NCBI GenBank assembly: GCA_945892775.1
Contig: CAMDDP010000018.1
Location: forward strand, 1-54,072
Source: Chitinophaga pinensis
GTDB lineage: Bacteria; Bacteroidota; Bacteroidia; Chitinophagales; UBA10324
DNA length: 54,072 nt
Direction of reading: 5' to 3'
The stretch's first letter is position 1, and each line of letters begins with the position of its first letter. The notes below the pieces were generated by a model. The model made no database searches, had not been told where the DNA came from, and was given only the letters and a program-made list of their open reading frames with translations. Shown piece by piece: positions 1 to 9,072 of this stretch. A program made the translations under genes and the position numbers.

Positions 1-8
1 ACAAGTAA

Positions 9-100
9 ATATGCGCTACGAATATAATATATTGTAGCACATATCCAACTTAAATGCGTTGGATATGCGCTACTTCTTTCATTTACCCAGTAGCGCATAT
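9..100. repeat. attC-like inverted-repeat cluster next to a tyrosine recombinase
   Basis: The 11-bp word ATATGCGCTAC occurs four times in alternating orientation: 9-19 (+), 34-44 (-, one mismatch), 63-73 (+) and 90-100 (-). The two middle copies extend into 16-bp arms, 34-49 (GTAGCACATATCCAAC) and 58-73 (GTTGGATATGCGCTAC), which pair at 15 of 16 positions around an 8-nt loop. The inner arm ends ATCCAAC and GTTGGAT fit the RYYYAAC and GTTRRRY core consensus of integron attC sites, although the spacing is far shorter than in a classical attC. The last copy ends two bases before the stop codon of the recombinase at 103-969. It is probably a recombination site or the first element of a cassette array running off the left edge. 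Confidence 0.6.
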
Positions 101-102
101 TT

Positions 103-969
103 TTAAATAAGTTTATCTAAAGGTGATTGTATTTTGCTTAAATGCTTCTTGCTAACATGTGTGTAAATCATAGTTGTTCGCAAGCTATTATGGCCTAGAA
201 GAGCCTTAATAGAAAGCAGATCGGTACCACCTTCAAGTAAATGTGTTGCAAACGAATGGCGTAAAGTGTGTATACTTCCTCGCTTATTTATTCCTGCTTT
301 TTTCTTTGCTTGTTGAATAACTTCCTGCACACTTCGTGTGCTATACTGCACATTTTTTGCCCCTTCAAACAGCCACACAAATGGTTTGTATTCTTTAAAA
401 TACGCTCTTAATAAAATTAGCAGTTTTTCGCTGAGCATTACCTGCCGGTCCTTTTTTCCTTTTCCTTGCCGCAGTGTAATAACCATTCTTTTCGAATCAA
501 TATCTTTTAATTTCAAGTTAACAATTTCACTTACTCTTAAACCGCCCGCATAAGCAAGACAAATCATGGTTCGGTGTTTTTTGTTTTCAGTTGCCTCAAT
601 TATTTTTTTTATTTCTTCTTCGGCAAATATTGTCGGAAGTTGAAATGGTTTTTTTGCTCTTGGTAAATCATAAACTTCGGTTGGTCGGTTCAATACCTTT
701 TCATAAAAAAACTTGATGGAATTTATTAATTGATTTTGTCCGGTGGCACTCCAAATGCCAGCGCCTTTATAGCGCATTAGAAATTCCAGTATTTGTTCTT
801 TTGTAATTGTTGAAGGTTTCTGATTTGGAAATTTTTTTAAGAAAATGGAAAACCAGTTTCGATAAACAGTTACGGTGTTTTCGCTATAATTTTTTAAACG
901 CAAAATCTCCGTATATTTCTTCAAAGCAAGATATTGCGTAGGAGTGAAGGTGTTTATTTGGATTTTCAT
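103..969 (-). CDS. Tyrosine recombinase/integrase, integron-integrase-like
   Basis: This 288-residue DNA strand-exchange enzyme has the usual two parts. There is an N-terminal SAM-like core-binding domain (about residues 12-95) and a C-terminal catalytic domain. All catalytic residues are visible: Arg in GGLRVSE, Lys in GKGKKDR, HxxR in HTLRHSF, His in LGHNS and the nucleophilic Tyr in MIYTHV. The C-terminus ends in a KIQSPLDKL-like tail, which I recall from a Bacteroidota recombinase family present in many copies per genome. It is not the housekeeping XerD, which is at 30879-31790 and diverges clearly. The gene reads leftward and its stop codon abuts a cluster of inverted repeats at 9-100, so it probably acts on those sites. 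The start is the ATG just upstream of the core-binding domain. Confident as a recombinase; its substrate is inferred from position. Confidence 0.9.
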   Translation of the reverse strand: MKIQINTFTPTQYLALKKYTEILRLKNYSENTVTVYRNWFSIFLKKFPNQKPSTITKEQILEFLMRYKGAGIWSATGQNQLINSIKFFYEKVLNRPTEVYDLPRAKKPFQLPTIFAEEEIKKIIEATENKKHRTMICLAYAGGLRVSEIVNLKLKDIDSKRMVITLRQGKGKKDRQVMLSEKLLILLRAYFKEYKPFVWLFEGAKNVQYSTRSVQEVIQQAKKKAGINKRGSIHTLRHSFATHLLEGGTDLLSIKALLGHNSLRTTMIYTHVSKKHLSKIQSPLDKLI

Positions 970-987
970 TTTACAGGTGATTTAAAA

Positions 988-1191
988 TCACTTTAATGTT
1001 TCAAACCTAATGAATTTATCTTCAGTATTGTATGTAAATATTTGGCCAGTCCCATCTGGAACGCAAGAAAACTCAATAATATTTAGTGAGTTATATTTTT
1101 TTAGACTACTGCCAATCTTGAAGCTATAAAAAAAGCGACTGAACTTAAAAATGTCAATCGAGTATCTTGTAAAAGAACAAAAATATTTATC
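988..1191 (-). pseudogene. Start-less ORF remnant between recombinase and sortase gene
   Basis: This is an open frame of 67 codons ending in TGA, with no ATG; the frame opens right after a stop that overlaps the 3' end of the upstream sortase gene. The last 30 residues look protein-like (SCVPDGTGQIF, then YNTEDKFIRFETLK). It lies only 18 bp upstream of the recombinase start on the same strand. I do not recognise it. It could be the 3' remnant of a gene cut off during insertion of the recombinase, or a chance open frame in AT-rich spacer. The rest of the 970-1186 gap holds nothing else that I can see. Confidence 0.25.
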
Positions 1192-4100
1192 TCATTAAAT
1201 ACATTTTACCAATTCCATTTTTAAAATATTTATTGGTGCCGGTGTCATATTTTTCTATGGGTTCATTTTGTGAAGTAGCTATTACCCTATAGATGTATAA
1301 TCCATTGGCGAGAGCATCGCCGAACTGATCAGTTCCGTCCCATGAATAGTCAGTCATGTTTCTACCAATATGAATATTTCCAAGTTCGTTTTTGAAAATT
1401 TCTTTCACCACTTTTCCTGAAACAGTTAGAATTTGAATTTTTATAAAATCAGGAATCGTTGAACCAGTTAGAGTAAATACAAATTTTGTTTGGGAAGTAA
1501 ATGGATTCGGATAATTTAGAACATTTGATATCATTTGTTTATTTATTACCTCGAATGAAACTTGGTAGGCGTAATCGCCGGAAGCATTTCCGCTTCTATC
1601 GTACCCTTGAATAAATAAATGATAAATTCCATCAATAGAAAATTCTGGTTTTAAAACAGCTGCTGCATTATTACTCTTATTAAGTTGTGATGAGTCGGCA
1701 GGAATAAAAACAAATTGGGTTCCGTCAAAATTTACTTTGTGGTATGATCCATCGGGATAAATAAAATTAATTTTCATTAGTGAAGTATCATTAATCAGCA
1801 GTTTTAGGTTGTTGTCTTTCAGTAAAATATTTATTTCTGGTTTTGCTGAAACAATGTCTGCATCTAAAATACGAATACCATCAAAAGTTACATCTAAGAA
1901 AGGATTGATTAAATCTTTAGAGGAATTAAATCGAAGTGCGCCGAGATTATTAAAATGTGTTTGCTCTAATTGATGATTATTATCAAATGGGTTGGCATCA
2001 ATGATCAACGAATTCGACCCGATGAATACGCTACTGTTTATTGGAAAATAAAATGAAGTGTGCAAGGTGTCGTTCGCTTTTAAACTATCGAGCTTGTTGT
2101 AAGCAATGTGAAATTGATTGGTTGCATCTGTTATACTATATTTCATTGTCAGGCTGTCCATATCATAATCACTTATATTTTCAACTGCAATGTCAAGTTT
2201 TAAATTTTGATAAATATTTGCTGAGTCGGTAAAAGATATGTAAGCGGCAGGATTTAGAGCGGCTTCAGGCACGCCCATAAAATTAATTCTCCAGCTATCT
2301 AATTGAATTGGGGTTCGGTTGGTGGTGTCAGTTGAACTTAGTTTCATTTTTAAATAAGGATAGGTAGTCGCATCAATTCCAGAAATTAAGGTGTCGCTGG
2401 AGAGAATGGTTGCAACCAGGACTGTTGAAATTCCATTGTTATCAATTCCAATCAATTCAAGATTGGTGCTGTCGTCACCAATTTCAAGTTCATGTTTTTT
2501 CCAATGTAGAGAAGTCCATTGTCTTGCTGGTCCAATTAATGGTGTTTCAATATATCCTCTATCCCATGCTCCTTGAATAACAAAATTGGTGTCAATGATT
2601 GCTGCAAATGAGTCACCAATAATTTCGGTTGCTGGGTAATTCGGACTTCCTTTTTTGCTGAATAAAACATAAGGGAGTAAAGTTGTAATAGTGTCAAGAT
2701 TATAACCACCAATAGAGTGAAATGCATCTTTCATTCCTTGATCCCATAATGGCATTCCTGCATTGTTAAGTGACATTGCGAGTACATAATTTCCTTGAGG
2801 AATAGTATCAATAAATGCTTCAATTATTGGGAATGAAGCAGGGTTATTTCCATCAAAGTAGAACGCATTAAGATTTTGAGGCCAGCAATGAATATTTCCA
2901 AATTGACCATAACCATTTCCTTGGTTTGCACTTTCCCATTGCAACCCAGTTAAAGAATCAATCACTGCAAACATTAGGTTAGCACCAGTTCCACAGGTCC
3001 AGTTTGCCATTCTTACATTATTAATAAAGTAGGAGGGTTCATCCCAACCAAGTGGGCCTGAAAAATAAGTTGTAACTCCATTGTAAACGCCAATGGTTTT
3101 TAAGTCATCTGAGTACTTAAATATTCTGTTGATCGGAAGTTCAATGCTTGCAAATTTATCTTTTAGGTATTGGAAATAATGAGATTGATTCCATCCTGGT
3201 GATGAGCTGTTTATATATATAAAAGAACTATTGTGCCAGCTGAATCCATTGTTGTAGAGCGTGTCGATAGTAGTTCTCCAATAATACACCGTACTATCTT
3301 GAAGGGTGATGTTTGGAGTCCATTTTACAATGCCACCAATTTGATTTATTTTAATTTCTTGAAGGGATGTTGAACTAAAATTTTCAGTTGTATCAATCTG
3401 AAAAACATATTGTTTGCTTGTAGCAAAAGCATTTACGGTGCTGGCTTTTAGGGTAAGGTTTTGTTGATTTACAATAGAGAACTCATATGGATAAATAGGA
3501 ATAATATCATCGCTTAGAATTAGCAAGTCAACAGTAAGAGAGTTGTTTGTTTCAGATGATTCGGTAATATGATTGTCGGATTCAACTTTGATAATGAATT
3601 GATTTAATCCTAAGGCGGTTAGAGCATTTGTTTTTATATTGAATTTAAGTGTATCTAAAAAATAAGTGGCCGGAATTTTTTTGTGAGCAACGAGGTACTG
3701 TTGACCGTTAGGGAATATTCGGGTGACATCTACGAACATGCTGTCTTGAATTGCTTTACCAATGTTGGTGACAATAAGATTTAATGCAAATGAATCAATT
3801 CCAGCCGAAACAATTCCAGGTGTAAAACTTGCTGAACTTGACTCAATAACATAATCAGGTAAAGGGTGTGTGTTAAGTTTTAAAGAGGGATCACCATTCA
3901 ATCCCATTTGTTCAAGTACAGCACGATCAACTCCACTTGGGTTATTGCTAAGTATGTCGTTTATGGCATTTTTTATTACTGTTCCAATAGATTCATTGTA
4001 GCTTTTGGCTGATAAGTTCTGGTAAAAATTATTTGTATAAACATCGAGGCTATTAGAAATAGAAAATGTAGCCGCGGCCAAAAATGCAATGGCTCCCGCG

Positions 4101-6175
4101 TTTTGCGCAAAAACAAATTCATCGCTCAATCCAGTTCCATCATAAAATAAATTTCCAAGCAAACACCCATTTGAAATAATCATTGGATACTTCCCATAGT
4201 TTTCATAATTAACGGGGTGATCTAAATTGAAATCAAATGAATTGTAGGAAGAGTGCCCGAAAAAATTTATTAACGAAACACCATTGGTAATCAGCGAATC
4301 TAAAAAATCAGATGTAGCGGTTGCAATAGGATCGGAGCTTGTTTTGAAAAAAGAAAAGACTTTGCCTCCATACAAAGTATCTTCAATAATTGGTACATAA
4401 CTATTCAAGTAGTATTGAAATATAGTTTGATCTTGTAAATTTTCACCACCGGCTAAATGTAAAACTCTTTTCATCCATGCTTTATCGGTAATGGTTTGTG
4501 GACCGTTTTGAGCGGCAACAAATTGTTGTGCTTTTTCAAGATAATTTTGAATATCAATTGTGTTTAATGCAGGAATTCTTCCAATAGAAATTAAAGGTGT
4601 TTGGTTCGTATTTGTTGAAGTTAATAAAACATCAGAGCCAGGCCAGGCCCAAGTTGGTATATAATTATGTGCCCTGCTTGTTGGAAGGTCGTTGTAACTT
4701 ATAAATTCAATTCCCTTACCAATAATAAAAATATGCTTGGTTGTTGTTCCTATCCATGTATCATTTATAAATCTGCTAAAATTACGAATCGACATTGGAT
4801 GCATATCAACTCCATAACCAAACTGATCATATAGTTCCTGTATATTGGTGGCGACAGCTTGATAACCAATTGAGCTTTTAAAATCTTTGTATTGATCAAC
4901 ATAATTATTTCCAGCACCATCATCTAAAAAATAAGGATGAGAAATAATTATAAAGTCGCCTTGGTTGCCAATGTTTGAATAGTCAGTAAATGATTTTTGT
5001 TGTAAACTGGTTACTAATAAAATATCATTTCCTGGCGTTTGGGCAGTAACCATTAATTGTCTTTCTGTTGTCGATGGTGGCAGCAAAAATTTGAGCGTGT
5101 CGTTTGAAATGATGGCTGTTAATCTTAATCCATTTGTGAAATCATATAGCACAGGCACGGTGCTTTGTTCATTAAAATTATTAATCTCAATGTATTTATT
5201 TGATGTGGATGATGGCAATGAAAATTTAACATTGCTATAATTATCAAAATTAAATTGACGGGGATATTTTAAATTAAGATAGGCAATTCCATTGTTGTCA
5301 TATGAAGTAGCAGAATTAGCAGTTGAATAAGTAACTGCTGTTGTACCATTTCCGATTAATCCATTTGATGTTAAGGTGATGTTAGAAGTTATTGTCGTGA
5401 AATCCATATAAGAGTAAGTCTGCTGAAGAACTCCAGCAACTGATAGTTCTAAGCTATGTGCTCCAGGAAAGCGACCAACCCAACCTGATTTAAGCACACC
5501 AGTTGGTCCTAGTAAATATGGAAACGGTGTGTATAGATTTTTTGTTATGGTGGTATGGGCAAAAAATGCATCAATATATCCTTCACCATCACTTAAATCA
5601 GAGCTGTATATTGGCTGTCCCTGAATTTCAGGTTTGCCTTTACAATAGGCGGTACTTAATCGCAATTGGCCATAAATATTTTCAGTTAGGTACCAACACC
5701 AACTCTCTTTTGCAGGGTGGTTTGTTGTATTATTAGTTGTATTGGTTAATCTTAAATGGCCGGCTGATGAATTATAAGTTAAATAATAAGACGATGTGTC
5801 GTTAAAAAGGCTCAATCGTGCATTTCCTTGCCATGCTTTATTTGCATACATATTTGAATCCAGCGAACCATCATTTTTTAATGCATAAAATTCAATGTAA
5901 TCGGTGGAGTTAAGAGTTGAATTTGATGTAACATAAATTGGCACTTCTTGCCCCCTTCCGAAGATTTGAAAATCAGAACCATTAACAGTTGTAACCGGTA
6001 TTCCATTTTGTTGTAAAACATCGTATGTAATTCGATAAATACCATCCTGCGAAATCTTTATTTTGAAATAAGTTTGGTTGTAATTAATCCATTCATTTCC
6101 ATAAGGCTGAGCGTGAAGTCCTTTTGTAATTAAAATGATTATTCCGATAATCAGAAATAGGATTCTTTTCATCAT
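1187..6175 (-). CDS. porU2: C25-family T9SS sortase, long PorU2-type
   Basis: The protein is a 1662-residue secreted cysteine protease of the gingipain (C25) family. PorU sortases remove the C-terminal signal of T9SS cargo at the outer membrane and attach the cargo to the cell surface. A signal peptide ends near GLHA-Q (residue 22). The C25 domain spans about residues 405-765, with candidate catalytic His641 (FFGHSSYNS) and Cys671 (IISNGCLLGN), close to the His-Cys spacing of gingipain R. CARDB/Ig-like stretches follow, and a FlgD-like C-terminal module starts near NYPNPF at about 1555. It is several hundred residues longer than the PorU of Porphyromonas, matching the long form annotated as PorU2. 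Its ATG shares one base with the stop of the upstream porV-like gene, so the two are translationally coupled. The sortase role is inferred from the family and the partner gene. Confidence 0.8.
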   Translation of the reverse strand: MMKRILFLIIGIIILITKGLHAQPYGNEWINYNQTYFKIKISQDGIYRITYDVLQQNGIPVTTVNGSDFQIFGRGQEVPIYVTSNSTLNSTDYIEFYALKNDGSLDSNMYANKAWQGNARLSLFNDTSSYYLTYNSSAGHLRLTNTTNNTTNHPAKESWCWYLTENIYGQLRLSTAYCKGKPEIQGQPIYSSDLSDGEGYIDAFFAHTTITKNLYTPFPYLLGPTGVLKSGWVGRFPGAHSLELSVAGVLQQTYSYMDFTTITSNITLTSNGLIGNGTTAVTYSTANSATSYDNNGIAYLNLKYPRQFNFDNYSNVKFSLPSSTSNKYIEINNFNEQSTVPVLYDFTNGLRLTAIISNDTLKFLLPPSTTERQLMVTAQTPGNDILLVTSLQQKSFTDYSNIGNQGDFIIISHPYFLDDGAGNNYVDQYKDFKSSIGYQAVATNIQELYDQFGYGVDMHPMSIRNFSRFINDTWIGTTTKHIFIIGKGIEFISYNDLPTSRAHNYIPTWAWPGSDVLLTSTNTNQTPLISIGRIPALNTIDIQNYLEKAQQFVAAQNGPQTITDKAWMKRVLHLAGGENLQDQTIFQYYLNSYVPIIEDTLYGGKVFSFFKTSSDPIATATSDFLDSLITNGVSLINFFGHSSYNSFDFNLDHPVNYENYGKYPMIISNGCLLGNLFYDGTGLSDEFVFAQNAGAIAFLAAATFSISNSLDVYTNNFYQNLSAKSYNESIGTVIKNAINDILSNNPSGVDRAVLEQMGLNGDPSLKLNTHPLPDYVIESSSASFTPGIVSAGIDSFALNLIVTNIGKAIQDSMFVDVTRIFPNGQQYLVAHKKIPATYFLDTLKFNIKTNALTALGLNQFIIKVESDNHITESSETNNSLTVDLLILSDDIIPIYPYEFSIVNQQNLTLKASTVNAFATSKQYVFQIDTTENFSSTSLQEIKINQIGGIVKWTPNITLQDSTVYYWRTTIDTLYNNGFSWHNSSFIYINSSSPGWNQSHYFQYLKDKFASIELPINRIFKYSDDLKTIGVYNGVTTYFSGPLGWDEPSYFINNVRMANWTCGTGANLMFAVIDSLTGLQWESANQGNGYGQFGNIHCWPQNLNAFYFDGNNPASFPIIEAFIDTIPQGNYVLAMSLNNAGMPLWDQGMKDAFHSIGGYNLDTITTLLPYVLFSKKGSPNYPATEIIGDSFAAIIDTNFVIQGAWDRGYIETPLIGPARQWTSLHWKKHELEIGDDSTNLELIGIDNNGISTVLVATILSSDTLISGIDATTYPYLKMKLSSTDTTNRTPIQLDSWRINFMGVPEAALNPAAYISFTDSANIYQNLKLDIAVENISDYDMDSLTMKYSITDATNQFHIAYNKLDSLKANDTLHTSFYFPINSSVFIGSNSLIIDANPFDNNHQLEQTHFNNLGALRFNSSKDLINPFLDVTFDGIRILDADIVSAKPEINILLKDNNLKLLINDTSLMKINFIYPDGSYHKVNFDGTQFVFIPADSSQLNKSNNAAAVLKPEFSIDGIYHLFIQGYDRSGNASGDYAYQVSFEVINKQMISNVLNYPNPFTSQTKFVFTLTGSTIPDFIKIQILTVSGKVVKEIFKNELGNIHIGRNMTDYSWDGTDQFGDALANGLYIYRVIATSQNEPIEKYDTGTNKYFKNGIGKMYLMR

Positions 6176-7260
6176 TATTTTTTAGGGGTAAGATCTAATC
6201 GAAGTGAAAAAACATTGGAATAAAGTGAGGATGAAAAATTTCCAACATTTGTTAAAGCGTAATCAATCATTATTTTTTTAATGTGAAGCCCAATACCAAT
6301 ATTGGGTTGCATGGTCGTAATTTTTCCGCCATCAATATCATTGGTGGCTGTTTGAAAGTTGCCGATACCAGCACGTAAATAAATTATTTTCATGTAATTT
6401 GCCTCAATACCCAATTTAGGATCAACGCTTAAAAATTTTGATGGGATTAAAACATTTTCCTTTCCATCCGTCGTTAAAGCAATATTAATTTCAGGATTGA
6501 TTGAAAATTTTTCTCCAATTTTATAATCATAACATGCACCAATAATAAATTTAGGGGCTGTTAATTCGGTGCTACTGGTTGGAACAATATTATCAGCTGC
6601 TAATAATGCCATAGCTTGATCGTCAGTAAAAGTGAAACTCCAGGCGTTGAAAGTGGTTGTTATGTCTTTGGCCATTAATCCAAATTTCCAATTTTCTTTT
6701 TTGTATTGGACACCAGCATCGGCGCCAATTCCCCAGCTATGTGCCATTTCGCCAACGGTGCGATGAATGATTTTTGCATTTACTCCCCATGTTAAACCTT
6801 TTATTGGAGTAGTAGAAGCAAATGAACCTATAAAGGCATAATCAGCAACAGAAAACGAAGTGATATTATCGTAATTGATACTGCCGTCTGCATTTTTTAA
6901 AAACAAAGTATTTGGTATATCATCAACACCAAATCGAATGATCGATAATCCAATTGCTTTTGATTTGTTCGTCAAAGGTTTTGCAAATGCGGTATAATCA
7001 TATTTGGCTATTCCCGCAAAATATTCGCAGTGCATAGCTCCAATTTGCACGTTTTCAGTAATTGACAAAATACCCGCTGGATTCCAATATCCCGATGTGA
7101 CATCATCTACCGATGCAACTTGTGCACTACTCATGCCAAGAGCACGAGCGCCAACTCCAATATTTAAAAAGTCATTGCTGTATTTTCTAAATTGAGCATG
7201 TGAATAAAAAACAGATACACAATTCAACATTATTACAATAGAAAAAATCTTTAATTTCAT
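6175..7260 (-). CDS. porV2: PorV-family outer-membrane T9SS protein (PorV2-type)
   Basis: The product is a 361-residue FadL-like outer-membrane beta-barrel. PorV carries T9SS cargo from the translocon to the PorU sortase. The signal peptide ends near SHAQ (residue 22). The family signature follows directly: a KYSNDFLNIGVGARALGM-type stretch, then a GYWNPAG motif, both typical of the PorV/PorQ family. The rest alternates amphipathic strands and ends at an aromatic-flanked final strand (FSLRLDLTPKK). It is immediately upstream of, and overlaps by one base, the PorU-like sortase gene, the same pairing as porU/porV in other Bacteroidota. Because its partner is the long PorU2 form, I assign the PorV2 paralogue, but this cannot be separated from canonical PorV by reading alone. 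Confidence 0.8.
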   Translation of the reverse strand: MKLKIFSIVIMLNCVSVFYSHAQFRKYSNDFLNIGVGARALGMSSAQVASVDDVTSGYWNPAGILSITENVQIGAMHCEYFAGIAKYDYTAFAKPLTNKSKAIGLSIIRFGVDDIPNTLFLKNADGSINYDNITSFSVADYAFIGSFASTTPIKGLTWGVNAKIIHRTVGEMAHSWGIGADAGVQYKKENWKFGLMAKDITTTFNAWSFTFTDDQAMALLAADNIVPTSSTELTAPKFIIGACYDYKIGEKFSINPEINIALTTDGKENVLIPSKFLSVDPKLGIEANYMKIIYLRAGIGNFQTATNDIDGGKITTMQPNIGIGLHIKKIMIDYALTNVGNFSSSLYSNVFSLRLDLTPKK

Positions 7261-7476
7261 ATATTTTTTTTAATCGGTTCGAGGTGTAACGAACACATTT
7301 CTGTAAAATTACTTATTCCGTTCATATCATTAATTTTAGAAATGCACGTATTATTACGAATTGAATATTTAAATGTTTATTCGGAATAACACTTGGCTGG
7401 TTTTAATAAAAGGTTAAAATTGAATTAAAGTTCAAAAAATAAAATGCAATTTTTAATTCGAACAAATATTTCGCAG

Positions 7477-7505
7477 TTTGGTTATAAGAATTGATTTTTA
7501 TTTTG
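7477..7505 (+). promoter_or_regulatory. Candidate Bacteroidota-type promoter for trxB
   Basis: TTTG at 7477-7480 and TATTTTG at 7499-7505 are separated by 18 bp. They resemble the -33 (TTTG) and -7 (TAnnTTTG) elements of Bacteroidota sigma-ABfr promoters; the -7 box is one base short of consensus. The start codon lies 23 bp downstream. The remaining 7261-7476 spacer between the divergent porV2 and trxB genes is AT-rich, and I see no other structure in it. Confidence 0.35.
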
Positions 7506-7528
7506 CACCACTAAATTGTTAATTGAGA

Positions 7529-8461
7529 ATGGTTGAAGTTTTGGAATGTTTGATTATTGGCTCTGGGCCTGCTGGGTATACCGCAGCTATATACGCTGCA
7601 CGGGCTAATTTAAAACCTGTTATGATTACAGGGTTGGAGCAAGGAGGTCAATTGATGAATACAACGGATGTTGAAAATTATCCTGGCTACCCAAATGGAA
7701 TTTTAGGACCTGAAATGATGGATGATTTTAAGAAACAAGCTGAAAGAATGGGAACTGATATACGATACGGATATGTAAATAAAGTTGATTTTTCAGGTGA
7801 TGTTCTTAAAATTTGGATGGATGAAACTAAGGAGCTACATGCTAAGACAATTATAATTTCTACTGGAGCAACAGCAAAATGGTTAGGAATACCATCTGAA
7901 GCACGATTAAACGGAAGTGGCGTTTCGGCCTGTGCAGTTTGTGATGGATTTTTTTATCGGGGGAAACCAGTGGCTATTGTGGGGGCAGGGGATACCGCTT
8001 GCGAGGAAGCTATTTACCTTAGTAAGCTTTGTACGGAAGTGCATATGATTGTTCGTGGCGAAAAAATGAGAGCATCAAAAGTGATGCAGGATAGAGTAGC
8101 TCATACAAAGAATATAAAAGTGTATTGGAACACTTCAACCGACGAAGTGCTTGGCGAGAAAGGAGTTTCAGGAGTTCGGATAGTGAATAATAAAACAGGA
8201 GAAAAGACAGAAATTAAAATCGATGGTTTTTTTGTGGCTATTGGTCATCAACCTAATTCATCACCGTTCAAAGATTTTATTGATACTGATGAGCAGGGGT
8301 ACATAATCACACAACCCAATTCATCGCGCACAAATGTGAAAGGTGTTTTTGCCTGCGGTGATGTTCAAGATAAAATTTATCGGCAAGCTGTTACTGCAGC
8401 GGGATCGGGTTGTATGGCTGCTTTAGATTCTGAAAGATACTTGTCGGCAATTGGCCATTAA
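7529..8461 (+). CDS. trxB: Thioredoxin-disulfide reductase
   Basis: This FAD- and NADPH-dependent enzyme reduces thioredoxin in the cytoplasm. The N-terminal FAD-binding motif GSGPAG and the NADPH-binding GAGDTA motif are present. The redox-active disulfide CAVC falls at Cys135/Cys138 when counted from the ATG at 7529, the same numbering as in E. coli TrxB. The closing FAD motif CGDVQD precedes the conserved RQAVTAAGSG tail. An in-frame TTG six bases upstream (7523) could also be used, but the ATG gives the usual family length and N-terminus. It begins a plus-strand run of thiol-redox genes (a peroxidase 47 bp downstream, then bshB1). Certain as trxB. Confidence 0.96.
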   Translation: MVEVLECLIIGSGPAGYTAAIYAARANLKPVMITGLEQGGQLMNTTDVENYPGYPNGILGPEMMDDFKKQAERMGTDIRYGYVNKVDFSGDVLKIWMDETKELHAKTIIISTGATAKWLGIPSEARLNGSGVSACAVCDGFFYRGKPVAIVGAGDTACEEAIYLSKLCTEVHMIVRGEKMRASKVMQDRVAHTKNIKVYWNTSTDEVLGEKGVSGVRIVNNKTGEKTEIKIDGFFVAIGHQPNSSPFKDFIDTDEQGYIITQPNSSRTNVKGVFACGDVQDKIYRQAVTAAGSGCMAALDSERYLSAIGH

Positions 8462-8508
8462 TTTCACCAGAATATGTTTTTAAATTTTATCCCTTACTAT
8501 TGTTGAAT

Positions 8509-9015
8509 ATGATTGAGCAGAGTGTGCATGATTTTATTGTTAAGGATTATCTTAATGAAGAAATTATTTTAAATGATTACCAGGGAAAAGTTTTAATGAT
8601 TGTTAATACCGCGACTGCTTGTGGGTATACACCTCAATATGCAAAACTACAAAAAATTTATGACGCTTACCGGGAAAAAGGATTTGAAATTTTGGCCTTC
8701 CCATCTAATGACTTTGGTGAGCAGGAGCCATTAAATGACAAAGGGATTATTCATTTTTGCAAAAATGAATATGGAATAACGTTTCCTATTTTCGCTAAGA
8801 TAAAAGTGCGTGGAAAAAATGCCCATCCGTTGTATCAATACCTTGCTAATAAAAGTAAGAATGGAAAAATTCAATCACGACCGCTTTGGAACTTTCATAA
8901 ATACCTAATTGATAAAAATGGAAAGGTGCGTGATTACTTTATTACCCTTACCAATCCGAATAGTAATAAGGTGATAAAAAGAATAGAAGAACTTTTAAAT
9001 GAAAAGTTCGCTTGA
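8509..9015 (+). CDS. Glutathione peroxidase family protein (thiol peroxidase)
   Basis: The enzyme reduces peroxides using low-molecular-weight thiols or thioredoxin. The 168-residue thioredoxin-fold protein carries the family motifs: the peroxidatic Cys38 in TATACGYTPQY (cysteine, not selenocysteine), then the FPSNDFGEQEP motif with its active-site Gln, and later WNFHKYL with the catalytic Trp-Asn. Two TTG codons precede the ATG at 8509; I prefer the ATG because it starts the protein at the usual distance before the DFIVKD strand. Bacterial members usually use thioredoxin, and it sits directly after trxB and before a bacillithiol gene, so either donor is plausible. Confidence 0.93.
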   Translation: MIEQSVHDFIVKDYLNEEIILNDYQGKVLMIVNTATACGYTPQYAKLQKIYDAYREKGFEILAFPSNDFGEQEPLNDKGIIHFCKNEYGITFPIFAKIKVRGKNAHPLYQYLANKSKNGKIQSRPLWNFHKYLIDKNGKVRDYFITLTNPNSNKVIKRIEELLNEKFA

Positions 9016-9072
9016 TTGGTAAATCGTAATAAATAATACAATGATCTTTTAACTTCCGTCTTTAGATATAAC

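Noticed and set aside
1187-6175. Possible fusion of two genes, given the 1662-residue length
   Set aside because: The frame is continuous and the domain order (signal, C25, Ig-like, C-terminal module) fits the long sortase form.
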